DNA of 64,000 bases from Archangium lipolyticum. GTDB taxonomy: Bacteria; Myxococcota; Myxococcia; Myxococcales; Myxococcaceae. Of this stretch, positions 51,774 to 58,826 are shown in pieces. How positions within the stretch are numbered: position 1 is the first letter of the stretch; every line of letters begins with the position of its first letter. The DNA lies in assembly GCF_024623785.1 (NCBI RefSeq), contig NZ_JANKBZ010000004.1, positions 554,884-618,883 of the forward strand, given 5' to 3'. The notes below the pieces were generated by a model. It was not told where the DNA came from. It was given only the letters and a program-made list of their open reading frames with translations, and ran no database searches. The translations under genes and the position numbers were made by a program.

Positions 51774-53198
51774 ATGGCGAATGAGCACCGGAGTCTTGGG
51801 GCGCGGGAGGGCGGCAGTACGCAGCTCGAGGCTCGGAGAGAGAGGGCGGGACGCGCGCCGTGGTGGGCGCCTGCAGGAGCCTTCGCCCTCATCGTGCTCT
51901 TCCTCTTCGCGGCGTGCGCGACGCACGCGCCGATGGCGGGCATGGGTGGAGTCCGTAACCGCACCTGGGAGGCGGCCCCCGAGGACGACGAGGCCCGGGG
52001 GGCGTCGGCGACGGAGCCTGGGCTCGAGGGCGCCGTCGTGTTGGACGTCGTGGTACTCGAGCCCGGGAAAGTGAGGACGCGGCCCGTCCCCATCACCAAG
52101 GCTGAGTTTCGGGAGAATGTGGAGCGCCTCGCGCGGGGCCGCCGACTCCAGGACGGGCCCCAGGAGGTGGCTGCGGAGGTCCTCAAGGTGCAGGAGGCGC
52201 TGCGCCAGGCCCGGGAGGCACGGCCAGTCTCGGACGTAGAGGCTGGGGGCAGATTCACCGCCGAGGGGGAGCCACGCGCTGACGGTGGCCGAGGGAGCGT
52301 GTACGCCATCCTGCCGGAGGAGCAGTGGGGGCAGGTCAAACTCGAGCCGCAGGCCGAGACCGAGCTCCGCGCGAGGTACGAGCGGTTTTGCATCGTTCGA
52401 GGGGGCGGGGACTGCCTCGGGCTGTTTGAGGATGGCCCATATCTGCGCTCGGACGACCGGAGCACTTTGGCCCTGGCCCTGGCGTTCGGCTCAGTCCTGG
52501 ATGAGACGTTCGCGGCGCTGGGGCGAGAGGTGAGCCCCAAGGCGATCCTCGCTACGCTTTTGTGGACCGCGAGTTTCTATCTCGGATTGTGGCTTCTGCC
52601 TGAGCCAGCGACCAAGGGAGTTGCCGCCGTGCTCACGGTGGCACTGGTGGCTTGGCTGGGCATCGACACGGTATGGGGCCTCATGGATGGCTGGGCGGAG
52701 CTCGTCATGAAGGCGCGCGTGGCCACCACCTTCGACGAGCTGCGCGAGGCCGGGGCGGGTTTCGCCAAGGTGCTGGGGACGGATGCAGCCAGGGCGATGA
52801 TCATTGCAGTGACGGCGCTGTCGGGGCGGACGCTGGCCGAGCTGGGTCCGGCGTTGCGCTCCCTGCCGGGTTTTCGGCTCGCGCAGGTGCAGCTCGCGGG
52901 GCAAGGAGCGCCGACGTTGGTGGTCGTGCGGTTGGAACAGGTCCAGGCGGTGGCGGCCTCTGCTGAGGGCGCCCTGACGATCACGGTAGGCCCCGAGGGC
53001 GCTCTCGCTGGCGCCATGATGAGCCGCAACAGCGGGGCAAGTACCAGCTCAAGCGGCTCTCCCGCTAACGAGGTGTACCGGCACCGCGGCGGTAACAGAC
53101 AGGTAGAGAGGAATGGCGGGCGGTGGCACCTCTCCCACGAGGCGTGTCCGTCAACGACATTCCTGCCTCGGACCCCCTGGGTGACCAACTGCAGGTAG
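51774..53198 (+). CDS. SitA5-like polymorphic toxin lipoprotein, frameshifted before its toxin domain
   Basis: The 474-residue product has a leader with lipobox FAAC, then the SitA5-type body: PITKAEFRENVERLARG, EERYERFCIVRGGGDCLGLFED-like stretch, STLALALAFGSVLDETFAAL, LLPEPATKGVAAVLTVALV and TFDELREAGAGFAKVLGTDA. These hydrophobic helices and the GDCL segment are typical. The last 25 residues after GGRWHL are out of frame. A 2-base insertion in CTCT at 53130-53133 shifts the reading frame. The frame from 53123 continues the toxin domain. So this is either a pseudogene or an assembly error. Confidence 0.75.
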   Translation: MANEHRSLGAREGGSTQLEARRERAGRAPWWAPAGAFALIVLFLFAACATHAPMAGMGGVRNRTWEAAPEDDEARGASATEPGLEGAVVLDVVVLEPGKVRTRPVPITKAEFRENVERLARGRRLQDGPQEVAAEVLKVQEALRQAREARPVSDVEAGGRFTAEGEPRADGGRGSVYAILPEEQWGQVKLEPQAETELRARYERFCIVRGGGDCLGLFEDGPYLRSDDRSTLALALAFGSVLDETFAALGREVSPKAILATLLWTASFYLGLWLLPEPATKGVAAVLTVALVAWLGIDTVWGLMDGWAELVMKARVATTFDELREAGAGFAKVLGTDAARAMIIAVTALSGRTLAELGPALRSLPGFRLAQVQLAGQGAPTLVVVRLEQVQAVAASAEGALTITVGPEGALAGAMMSRNSGASTSSSGSPANEVYRHRGGNRQVERNGGRWHLSHEACPSTTFLPRTPWVTNCR

Positions 53199-53509
53199 CG
53201 GCCAGGGAGGTAGCGGCCGGATGGAGTAAAGAGACATACGGGCCCAAGGTGACAGCGGCGATCCAGCGGATGCTGAAAAGAGGCCTCGTGCATCGCGCGG
53301 AGCTTCTTGAGCGCCAGGCGCGAGGACGTTGGGTAGAGGAGCAACTGCGGCTGCGCTTCCCTGATTTGACGTGGAATCGGAAGGGCGTTGACGTCACCGG
53401 CCCCTCAGGCCAGAAGTACCACTACGAGATTCTCTCGGACACCGAGTCGAACTTCGAGATTCATGGGCGGCGGATGGCGAGCACGTTTTTTCGTATGATC
53501 TTCTTCTGA
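53123..53509 (+). CDS. C-terminal toxin domain of the SitA5-like protein (other frame)
   Basis: This frame (128 residues from GTG 53123) continues the toxin: PRGVSVNDIPASDPLGDQLQ, then LERQARGRWVEEQLRLRFPD, WNRKGVDVTGPSGQKYHYEI and MASTFFRMIFF. The D...E-x-L arrangement after GVDV resembles REase-like toxins, but catalytic residues are not certain. A stop at 53093 and lack of a ribosome site suggest that it is not a separate gene. Deleting two bases at 53130-53133 would join it to the lipoprotein. The immunity gene follows 7 bases after its stop. Confidence 0.62.
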   Translation: MAPLPRGVSVNDIPASDPLGDQLQVAAREVAAGWSKETYGPKVTAAIQRMLKRGLVHRAELLERQARGRWVEEQLRLRFPDLTWNRKGVDVTGPSGQKYHYEILSDTESNFEIHGRRMASTFFRMIFF

Positions 53510-53516
53510 GAGGCTC

Positions 53517-54134
53517 GTGACTCCGAACATCCACTACGAGAACAGAGAGATAGAAGGGGAGCGGTTGGAGCTGACGGATAACACCGCCATATATTGGCTC
53601 GGCCCGAGCATCACGTTGCGCCGGTGCACAGTCATCCTCGGTGTTCCGGGACGGTGGCTGAGCTTGGTGTCGGGACGGCTGATCGACTGTACCATCCAGG
53701 CGAAGCGCGAGCTCGTGGACTCTCGCTGGACAACGATGGGGTTGAAGGGCTGTCGTTTCAAGGGTCGGTTCAGCGGAAATGAGTTCGGGCACCGCCGCGG
53801 TCACCTGGACAACTGGGAGCTCGGGGGCGTCGAGGACTGTGACTTCTCCGAGGCTCGGTTGGATCTGTGCCGGTTTCACGGCTGCGACATGAGTACGGTT
53901 CGCTTGCCGAAATGGCCCTGCTTCACCATCGTGGACCCTCTCAAGTACGGGCCGGATCTGCTGAGCGTGCCGTGGCCTGGGGACTTTACTCCAGTCATCC
54001 TTGAGGGGCCGCTGAAGGAGCTGCCGTCCACGGTCGCGCGTACGTTCTACGCGCCGGCGGAGGCCAAACGCTCGGGCGCGACGCTGGAGGAGTTCAAGGC
54101 GGCAGTGGAGCGATTCGACTTCATCGTGCGATGA
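53517..54134 (+). CDS. Putative immunity protein with pentapeptide-like repeats
   Basis: GTG 53517 starts 7 bases after the toxin stop codon, and GAGAGG precedes it. The 205-residue product has a beta-helix-like pattern: YWLGPSITLRRCTVILG, LIDCTIQAKRELVDS, MGLKGCRFKGRFSG, VEDCDFSEARLDLCRFHGCD. These resemble pentapeptide or right-handed parallel-helix repeats. There is no signal peptide. The position after a SitA5-like toxin suggests immunity. No family name can be given. The gene is intact even though the toxin frame is broken, as expected if immunity is retained. Confidence 0.58.
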   Translation: MTPNIHYENREIEGERLELTDNTAIYWLGPSITLRRCTVILGVPGRWLSLVSGRLIDCTIQAKRELVDSRWTTMGLKGCRFKGRFSGNEFGHRRGHLDNWELGGVEDCDFSEARLDLCRFHGCDMSTVRLPKWPCFTIVDPLKYGPDLLSVPWPGDFTPVILEGPLKELPSTVARTFYAPAEAKRSGATLEEFKAAVERFDFIVR

Positions 54135-54187
54135 GGGAACGGTGCGAAACGAAGCGTACTCGGCCACTGCATTCTGGCGCCCGCGAT

Positions 54188-54221
54188 TAGTGGAGTGTCC
54201 GGCAAATCCCTGGACATAGTC
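54188..54221 (-). repeat. Cassette repeat R1 (inverted copy)
   Basis: TAGTGGAGTGTC and GGACATAGTC flank a variable centre. Read on the reverse strand it has the outer 10 and 12 bases of L1. The distance from L1 is about 2.7 kb and the interval holds exactly the toxin and immunity genes. Confidence 0.82.
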
Positions 54222-54270
54222 GTGGGGCTGGTTCCGTTCCCCTGGCTGATGGCGGGGTCAGACTCCCTGC

Positions 54271-54305
54271 GACTATGTCCAAAAGCTTCGCGGACACTCC
54301 ACTAG
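54271..54305 (+). repeat. Cassette repeat L2 (direct copy)
   Basis: Direct repeat of L1 with differences only in the variable centre (AAAAGCTTCGC instead of AAAAACTTCGT). Its last four bases contain the stop codon of the peptidase gene on the other strand (CTA at 54302-54304). Confidence 0.82.
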
Positions 54306-56152
54306 TACGCCTTGGCCAGTTCCACGGCCTTCTGGGCCTGCACCAGGCCGTAGCCGAAGATGGGATCCTTGCCCTCGATGGACGTCGGCTCCGCGCTGTC
54401 GACGAGATCCCTCGCGCTCTTCTCGAGGATCTCCCGCACCTGGCCGGCGGTGAGCGAGGGCTTGGAGCTCCACACCAGCGCGGCCACCCCGGAGACGTGG
54501 GGCGTGGCCATGGAGGTACCGGTGCTGTAGGCGTAGTCGCTGCCCTTGACGCCCAGGCGCACGTTCTGGCCGAACTGGGCGCGGATGAAGGGCACGGTGG
54601 TGGTGGAAATGGACGTCACGGGCGGCCAGCTGGCGCGGCTGCCCAGGGTGAACGCGAGCGCGTCGTCATCGGCAGGGTCGTTGTTGCCGATGATGACGGC
54701 GCGAGCGCCCTGGGAGCGCACGTTCTTCACCTTGTCGGCGAACTTGATGTCGCCGCGGTCCACGTAGGCGACGAAGCCCTCGCAGGTGGCCTCGGGGCAC
54801 GAGCGCAAGCCATTGCCCAGCCCGCAGTCGATGAGCTTGCCCTCGTACGTCTCGAAGGGGACGTAATCGAGCACGCTCGAGGTGTAGAACCGGCCCCCGG
54901 CCGACAGCTCCGCGTAGGGGGACTGGCCGCCGGGGTAGGTGGAGTAGACGGACTGGCCGGGAGCCACGAGGCTCAGGTGCTCGCCGCCCTGGGAGAACTT
55001 GGGGTGCTTCTCGGTGGAGGTCACCGCGCCCACCGCGAGCACGGAGGAGTAGGCGGACGGATAGACCTTGGACTCCGGGGAGGCCGTCTCACCGGCGTTG
55101 CCGCTGGCGGCGATGGAGAGCATTCCCCTGCCCTCGTCCCAGAGAGCATCGAAGGTGGCCTTCTCGTCCTCGTCCGGGTTGGGCGAGCCGAGCGAGAGCG
55201 AGGCGATCCGCGCGCCCTGCTCCTTGCACCACTTGACCGCCGCGATGACGTCCGAGGTGCGGCCATCGCCCCGCTCGTCGAGCACGCGGGCGATGAGGAG
55301 GGAGGCGCCGGGGGCCACGCCCACCATCCCCTGGGGGCTGAGCGTGTCGTCGTTGGGGTTCACATTGCCGGCGGAGCCGAGCTGGGCAGCGACGGTGCCC
55401 GCCACGTGGGTGCCATGGCCCCCGCCCCACTTGCCGGACGCGTCCTTGTCCTCGGGGTCCTCGTCATCGTCGACGAAGTCCTTGCCGCCGACGATGGCGG
55501 CCGCGAGCTCGGCGTGGTTCTTGTCGATGCCGCTGTCGATGATGCACACCTTGATGCCCGAGCCATTGGGGGCACCGGAGTCGAGCACGCCATCGTTGTT
55601 GGCATCCCAGACGGCGTTGGCCTGCACCATCTTGACGGCCCAGGTGTACTCGCTGGGGTTGCCGGTGGTGGAGCCGGGCGCGGCAAGCAGGGAGGACACG
55701 GCCAGCAGCGGGGAGCCGCCGAGCGCGCGCACCACCCGGTCCGGCTTGATGGCGGCGACGTCGGGATCCCTGGCGAGCTGGGCCTGCTCCTCGGGGGTGA
55801 GGGAGAGGGCCATGAGGTCCATCGAGGGCCAGTGGTACTTCATGGAGGCGCCCAGCCGCCGCACCTTCTGCTCGCGCTCGCGGGACACGGCGGCGGCGCG
55901 CACGCCGGTCTGCTTGCGGAAGCGCACGAGCACGCGCTCGCGGCCGGTGGCGTCGGAGGCGGGCGTGTCACCGCGCAGCGCGGAGGCGGCCGTGCCCACC
56001 GCCATGGCGGAGGTGGCATCCTCGAGGCCGCCCTGGACGACCAGCTCCGGGCACAGGGGCTGCTCCGTCTCGTTGGGCTCGACGACGATGGGCTCTTCCT
56101 TGCAGGCGGTCGTGCTCAGCCCCAGCAGGCCCAATAGAACCAATCGCCTCAT
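54302..56152 (-). CDS. Subtilisin-like S8 peptidase, probable lipoprotein, with PA insertion
   Basis: ATG 56152 starts a signal peptide (LVLLGLLGLSTTAC), and the product is 616 residues. A pro-domain (residues 75-150: ERVLVRFRKQTGVRAAAVS) is followed by the S8 domain: Asp in VCIIDSGIDKNH, His in GGHGTHVAGTV and Ser in GTSMATPHVSGVAAL. Between His and Ser lies a PA-like insertion (GFVAYVDRGDIKFADKVKNV). This protease is exported and may be surface-bound. The stop codon lies within repeat L2, so an insertion there could have changed the C-terminus, but the tail looks natural (FGYGLVQAQKAVELAKAY). Confidence 0.9.
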   Translation of the reverse strand: MRRLVLLGLLGLSTTACKEEPIVVEPNETEQPLCPELVVQGGLEDATSAMAVGTAASALRGDTPASDATGRERVLVRFRKQTGVRAAAVSREREQKVRRLGASMKYHWPSMDLMALSLTPEEQAQLARDPDVAAIKPDRVVRALGGSPLLAVSSLLAAPGSTTGNPSEYTWAVKMVQANAVWDANNDGVLDSGAPNGSGIKVCIIDSGIDKNHAELAAAIVGGKDFVDDDEDPEDKDASGKWGGGHGTHVAGTVAAQLGSAGNVNPNDDTLSPQGMVGVAPGASLLIARVLDERGDGRTSDVIAAVKWCKEQGARIASLSLGSPNPDEDEKATFDALWDEGRGMLSIAASGNAGETASPESKVYPSAYSSVLAVGAVTSTEKHPKFSQGGEHLSLVAPGQSVYSTYPGGQSPYAELSAGGRFYTSSVLDYVPFETYEGKLIDCGLGNGLRSCPEATCEGFVAYVDRGDIKFADKVKNVRSQGARAVIIGNNDPADDDALAFTLGSRASWPPVTSISTTTVPFIRAQFGQNVRLGVKGSDYAYSTGTSMATPHVSGVAALVWSSKPSLTAGQVREILEKSARDLVDSAEPTSIEGKDPIFGYGLVQAQKAVELAKAY

Positions 56153-56335
56153 GTCTCGCGTCTCCTTGCCCCGTCCGTGGGGGGGTGCACCGCCGGTGGC
56201 GGTACCGGGCGGAGGAACGGGCCCCGCCAACCTGTGGCGGTGGGGCCCATTCCCATTGAAGCACGGTAGGTCGTCCGCTCGCTGGGCGGTAGGGAGGGCG
56301 GGGGTGAATCCTCCCGGCGGGCGAGTTGGTGGACG

Positions 56336-58063
56336 TCAGCGCGAGGTGGGCTCGATGGCGAAGAGCCGCTCCACGTCGCGCGAGTAGTCGGCCAGCTGGC
56401 GCTCGACGGTGTCGGGGCTCCAGCCCAGGAGGGGGGCGATGTCGGCGGCGGCGATGCGGGCGGCGGCGCGGCCGAGGTCTCGCGTCTCGAAGGCAACCTT
56501 GAGGCGGCGCACGAGCAGGTCGGACAAAGTGTGGACGAGCTCGTGGGTGACGCCGTGGATGGCCTCGGCGCGGATGTAGGGGAGGCCGGGGGCGAGCGGC
56601 TCGGCGAGGGTGGGCTGCTCGCGGGTGAGGGCCCACACCAGGCGCCACCGGGAGCCGTAGGCATGCACGAGGTGGACGGCGGTGTCCTCGCGACCCACCT
56701 CGGCGCGAGCGGCGGCCAGCTCGGCGTCGAGCGAGGAGAGGTCGCCACCGGGAAGGGGGATGGAGCCGGTGGTGGCCTTGTGGTGGGGAACACCGAGGGC
56801 CTTCTCGACGGCGTCCACCGTGTCGCGGGCCATGACGCGGTAGGTGGTGAGCTTGCCGCCGGAGATGGCGAGCACGCCGGTGGGGCTGGTGTGGATGGCG
56901 TGCTCGCGGCTGGCGCTGTTGGCGTCGCCGTGTCCGTAGCCGCTGGCGACGAGGGGGCGGATGCCGGCCCAGGCGCTGACGACGTCCTCGCGGACGAGGT
57001 GGGCCTGGGGGAAGAAGCCGTTGGCGGAGGCGAGCAGGTAGTCCACGTCGGCCAGGCTGGCACGCACCTCGGAGGGGTGGGCCTGGGTGGCGGTCTCGGT
57101 GGTGCCGATGATGGTGTGGGTGCCCGCGGGGAGGATGAACATCACCCGGCCGTCGACGGGGGACAGGAGGGTGATGGCGCAGTCGGTGGGGAGACGCTCG
57201 CGGGGGACGGAGATGTGGACGCCCTTGGAACCGCGGACGGTGGAGGTGGAGCCGTTGGCATCGAGCTTGCGGATTTCATCGGACCAGGGCCCGGTGGCGT
57301 TGACGAGGACGCGGGCGCGGACGGTGAGCTCCTGGCCGGTGAGGGAGTCGACGACGGTGGCACCGCGGGCGCGGCCGTCCTCGAGCAGGAGCGCACGAAC
57401 GGAGGCGTGGTTGAGGACGACGGCACCGGCCTCGGAGGCGCCGATGGCATTGGCGAGGGTGAGGCGGGCGTCATCGGTCGCGGCGTCGTAGTAGCGAGCG
57501 CCGCCGGTGAGACCGTCGGAGCGGAGGCCGGGGAGGAGCTCGGAGATCTGTCGGGCGTTGAGGCCTTGAGAGGCCTTCACATTCCGGAAGAGCGCGAGAG
57601 CGTCATAGAGCATGAGGCCGGCGGAGAGCTTCCAGCGGGCGATGCGGGCGCCCTTGTAGACGGGCCAGACGAAGGCGAGAGGCCGGACGAGGTGGGGAGC
57701 GAGACGGAGGAGCCGGTAGCGCTCGATGCTGGACTCGAAGACGAGCCCGAGGTGGCCGTGCTCGAGGTAGCGGATGCCGCCGTGGATGAGGCGGGAGGAG
57801 CGGCTGGAGGTACCGGAGGCGAAGTCCTCGCGTTCGACGAGGGCGACGCGGAGACCGCGGAGGGCGGCATCGCGGGCGATGCCACAGCCGGTGACGCCGC
57901 CGCCGATGACGAGGACATCGAAGGACTGGGAGGAGAGAGCGAGCAGGCGCTCGGAGCGAGGAGGGGGAGGCTGGGGAGGAGGCGAAGGGAGGGCCGGGAC
58001 GGCGCCGGAGTCACCGCGGAGGGCGGGAGCGGGAGCGGTCTGGGCAGCGGGTTGAGGACGCAC
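56336..58063 (-). CDS. glpD: Aerobic glycerol-3-phosphate dehydrogenase
   Basis: The 575-residue FAD enzyme has the dinucleotide motif DVLVIGGGVTGCGIARDAALRG, then EREDFASGTSSRSSRLIHGG with the conserved GxSSR.S.LIHGGIRYLE, GSKGVHISVPRERLP, TIIGTTET and AISGGKLTTYRVMA. It oxidises glycerol-3-phosphate to dihydroxyacetone phosphate and passes electrons to quinone at the membrane. GTG 58063 is chosen. Earlier in-frame codons run into a REP-like repeat and are not real. The first 45 residues are Pro-rich and their necessity is uncertain. No glpK or glpF is near. Confidence 0.88.
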   Translation of the reverse strand: MRPQPAAQTAPAPALRGDSGAVPALPSPPPQPPPPRSERLLALSSQSFDVLVIGGGVTGCGIARDAALRGLRVALVEREDFASGTSSRSSRLIHGGIRYLEHGHLGLVFESSIERYRLLRLAPHLVRPLAFVWPVYKGARIARWKLSAGLMLYDALALFRNVKASQGLNARQISELLPGLRSDGLTGGARYYDAATDDARLTLANAIGASEAGAVVLNHASVRALLLEDGRARGATVVDSLTGQELTVRARVLVNATGPWSDEIRKLDANGSTSTVRGSKGVHISVPRERLPTDCAITLLSPVDGRVMFILPAGTHTIIGTTETATQAHPSEVRASLADVDYLLASANGFFPQAHLVREDVVSAWAGIRPLVASGYGHGDANSASREHAIHTSPTGVLAISGGKLTTYRVMARDTVDAVEKALGVPHHKATTGSIPLPGGDLSSLDAELAAARAEVGREDTAVHLVHAYGSRWRLVWALTREQPTLAEPLAPGLPYIRAEAIHGVTHELVHTLSDLLVRRLKVAFETRDLGRAAARIAAADIAPLLGWSPDTVERQLADYSRDVERLFAIEPTSR

Positions 58064-58138
58064 GGCAGGAGTGTAATGGCGAGGGAGCGACTGGGGCAGC
58101 AGGAAGCGAACGCGGTGCGTCAACAAGGGCGGAACAAA

Positions 58139-58176
58139 ACCCCCTCTCCCTCTGGGAGAGGGCTGGGGTGAGGGTC
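58139..58176 (+). repeat. REP-like hairpin repeat, copy B
   Basis: CTCTCCCTCTGGGAGAGG core followed by CTGGGGTGAGGGTC. It forms a doublet with copy C, 34 bases away. The variant GGGTC ending is shared with copy E at 62574. Confidence 0.85.
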
Positions 58177-58210
58177 TACGCAACACTTGGATCGTCAACC
58201 ACCGTCAACA

Positions 58211-58247
58211 ACCCCTCTCCTTCCGGGAGAGGGACGGGGTGAGGGTA
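58211..58247 (+). repeat. REP-like hairpin repeat, copy C
   Basis: CTCTCCTTCCGGGAGAGG core followed by GACGGGGTGAGGGTA. It shares the GGGTA ending with copies A and D. Confidence 0.85.
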
Positions 58248-58377
58248 TCCGAGGCCCCGGGCTCCAACCCGAGCCCCCCGGGGGCGGGGGACTGTCGGGA
58301 AGGAGCCGGGAGGAATGCGGGAGAGCGGAGCCGTGCATACCTCCACGAGAACCCGAGGGGCCGGACGGAGGTGGCGC

Positions 58378-58803
58378 GTGAAGACGGTGACGTACGAGCG
58401 CAGCGGCAGGACGAACACGGGGGCGCAGGCGGTGCGGGTGGAGGGAATGAAACACCTGCGGGTGCTGGAGCAGGGCGAAACGGTGGTGGAGAGGGACCTG
58501 ACGGAGGAGGAGATCCAAAGGCTGCAGCCGCTGTTGGAGGAGGCGGAGCGGCAACCAGCGCCGGCGGCCCTGCCGCCCGAGGCAGGAGGCCCGAGGGGGA
58601 TGGCGGTGAGCCTGGCGTTCGAGGACGAGGAGACGCCGAGGGTGAGGCTGGGGTGTCACGCGGGCCAGCCGGTGAGAGGAGCGGGAGAGGCCTACGACGA
58701 GCTGCTGGCGGAGCTGGACGCGCTGCTGACGGAGGAGCTGCACGAGCGGGCGCCGAGGCATGCGCACGCGGTGTTGCCGCACGAGCTGCGACAGGAGGAG
58801 TAA
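58378..58803 (+). CDS. Small hypothetical protein, emfourin-like features
   Basis: GTG 58378 follows GGAGG by 6 bases, and gives 141 residues. An upstream ATG (58315) lacks a ribosome site. KTVTYERSGRTNTGAQ at the N-terminus, then RDLTEEEIQRLQPLLEEAE, a Pro/Ala linker and VSLAFEDEETPRVRLGC, give a fold resembling the small protease inhibitor emfourin (SGG start, LT/E/L pattern), but the match is weak. There is no signal peptide. It converges with the sensor kinase gene, ending 23 bases from it. Confidence 0.5.
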   Translation: MKTVTYERSGRTNTGAQAVRVEGMKHLRVLEQGETVVERDLTEEEIQRLQPLLEEAERQPAPAALPPEAGGPRGMAVSLAFEDEETPRVRLGCHAGQPVRGAGEAYDELLAELDALLTEELHERAPRHAHAVLPHELRQEE

Positions 58804-58826
58804 CCCGGGGGCCCGGGCAAGCCGGC

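Larger units (their letters stand above)
58064..58377. other. Intergenic region with two REP-like copies
   Basis: This stretch lies between the start of glpD and the small gene at 58378. It has REP-like copies B and C and no recognised gene. The promoter of glpD must be here. Confidence 0.6.

Noticed and set aside
53130..53133. Phase variation at CTCT in the SitA5-like toxin
   Set aside because: Two dinucleotide units are too short for a phase-variable tract, so a simple mutation or a sequence error is more likely.
54275..56137. A long Gly/Ala/Val-rich open frame opposite the S8 peptidase
   Set aside because: It lacks domain motifs and mirrors the peptidase codons, so it is a shadow.
56531..58171. 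A long Gly/Asp/Val-rich open frame opposite glpD
   Set aside because: Shadow frame of glpD. It ends in the REP-like repeat and has no domain.
58064..58198. N-terminal extension of glpD starting inside a REP-like repeat
   Set aside because: The first 45 codons include the translated hairpin element and precede the FAD-binding region with no family similarity. GTG 58063 was used instead.
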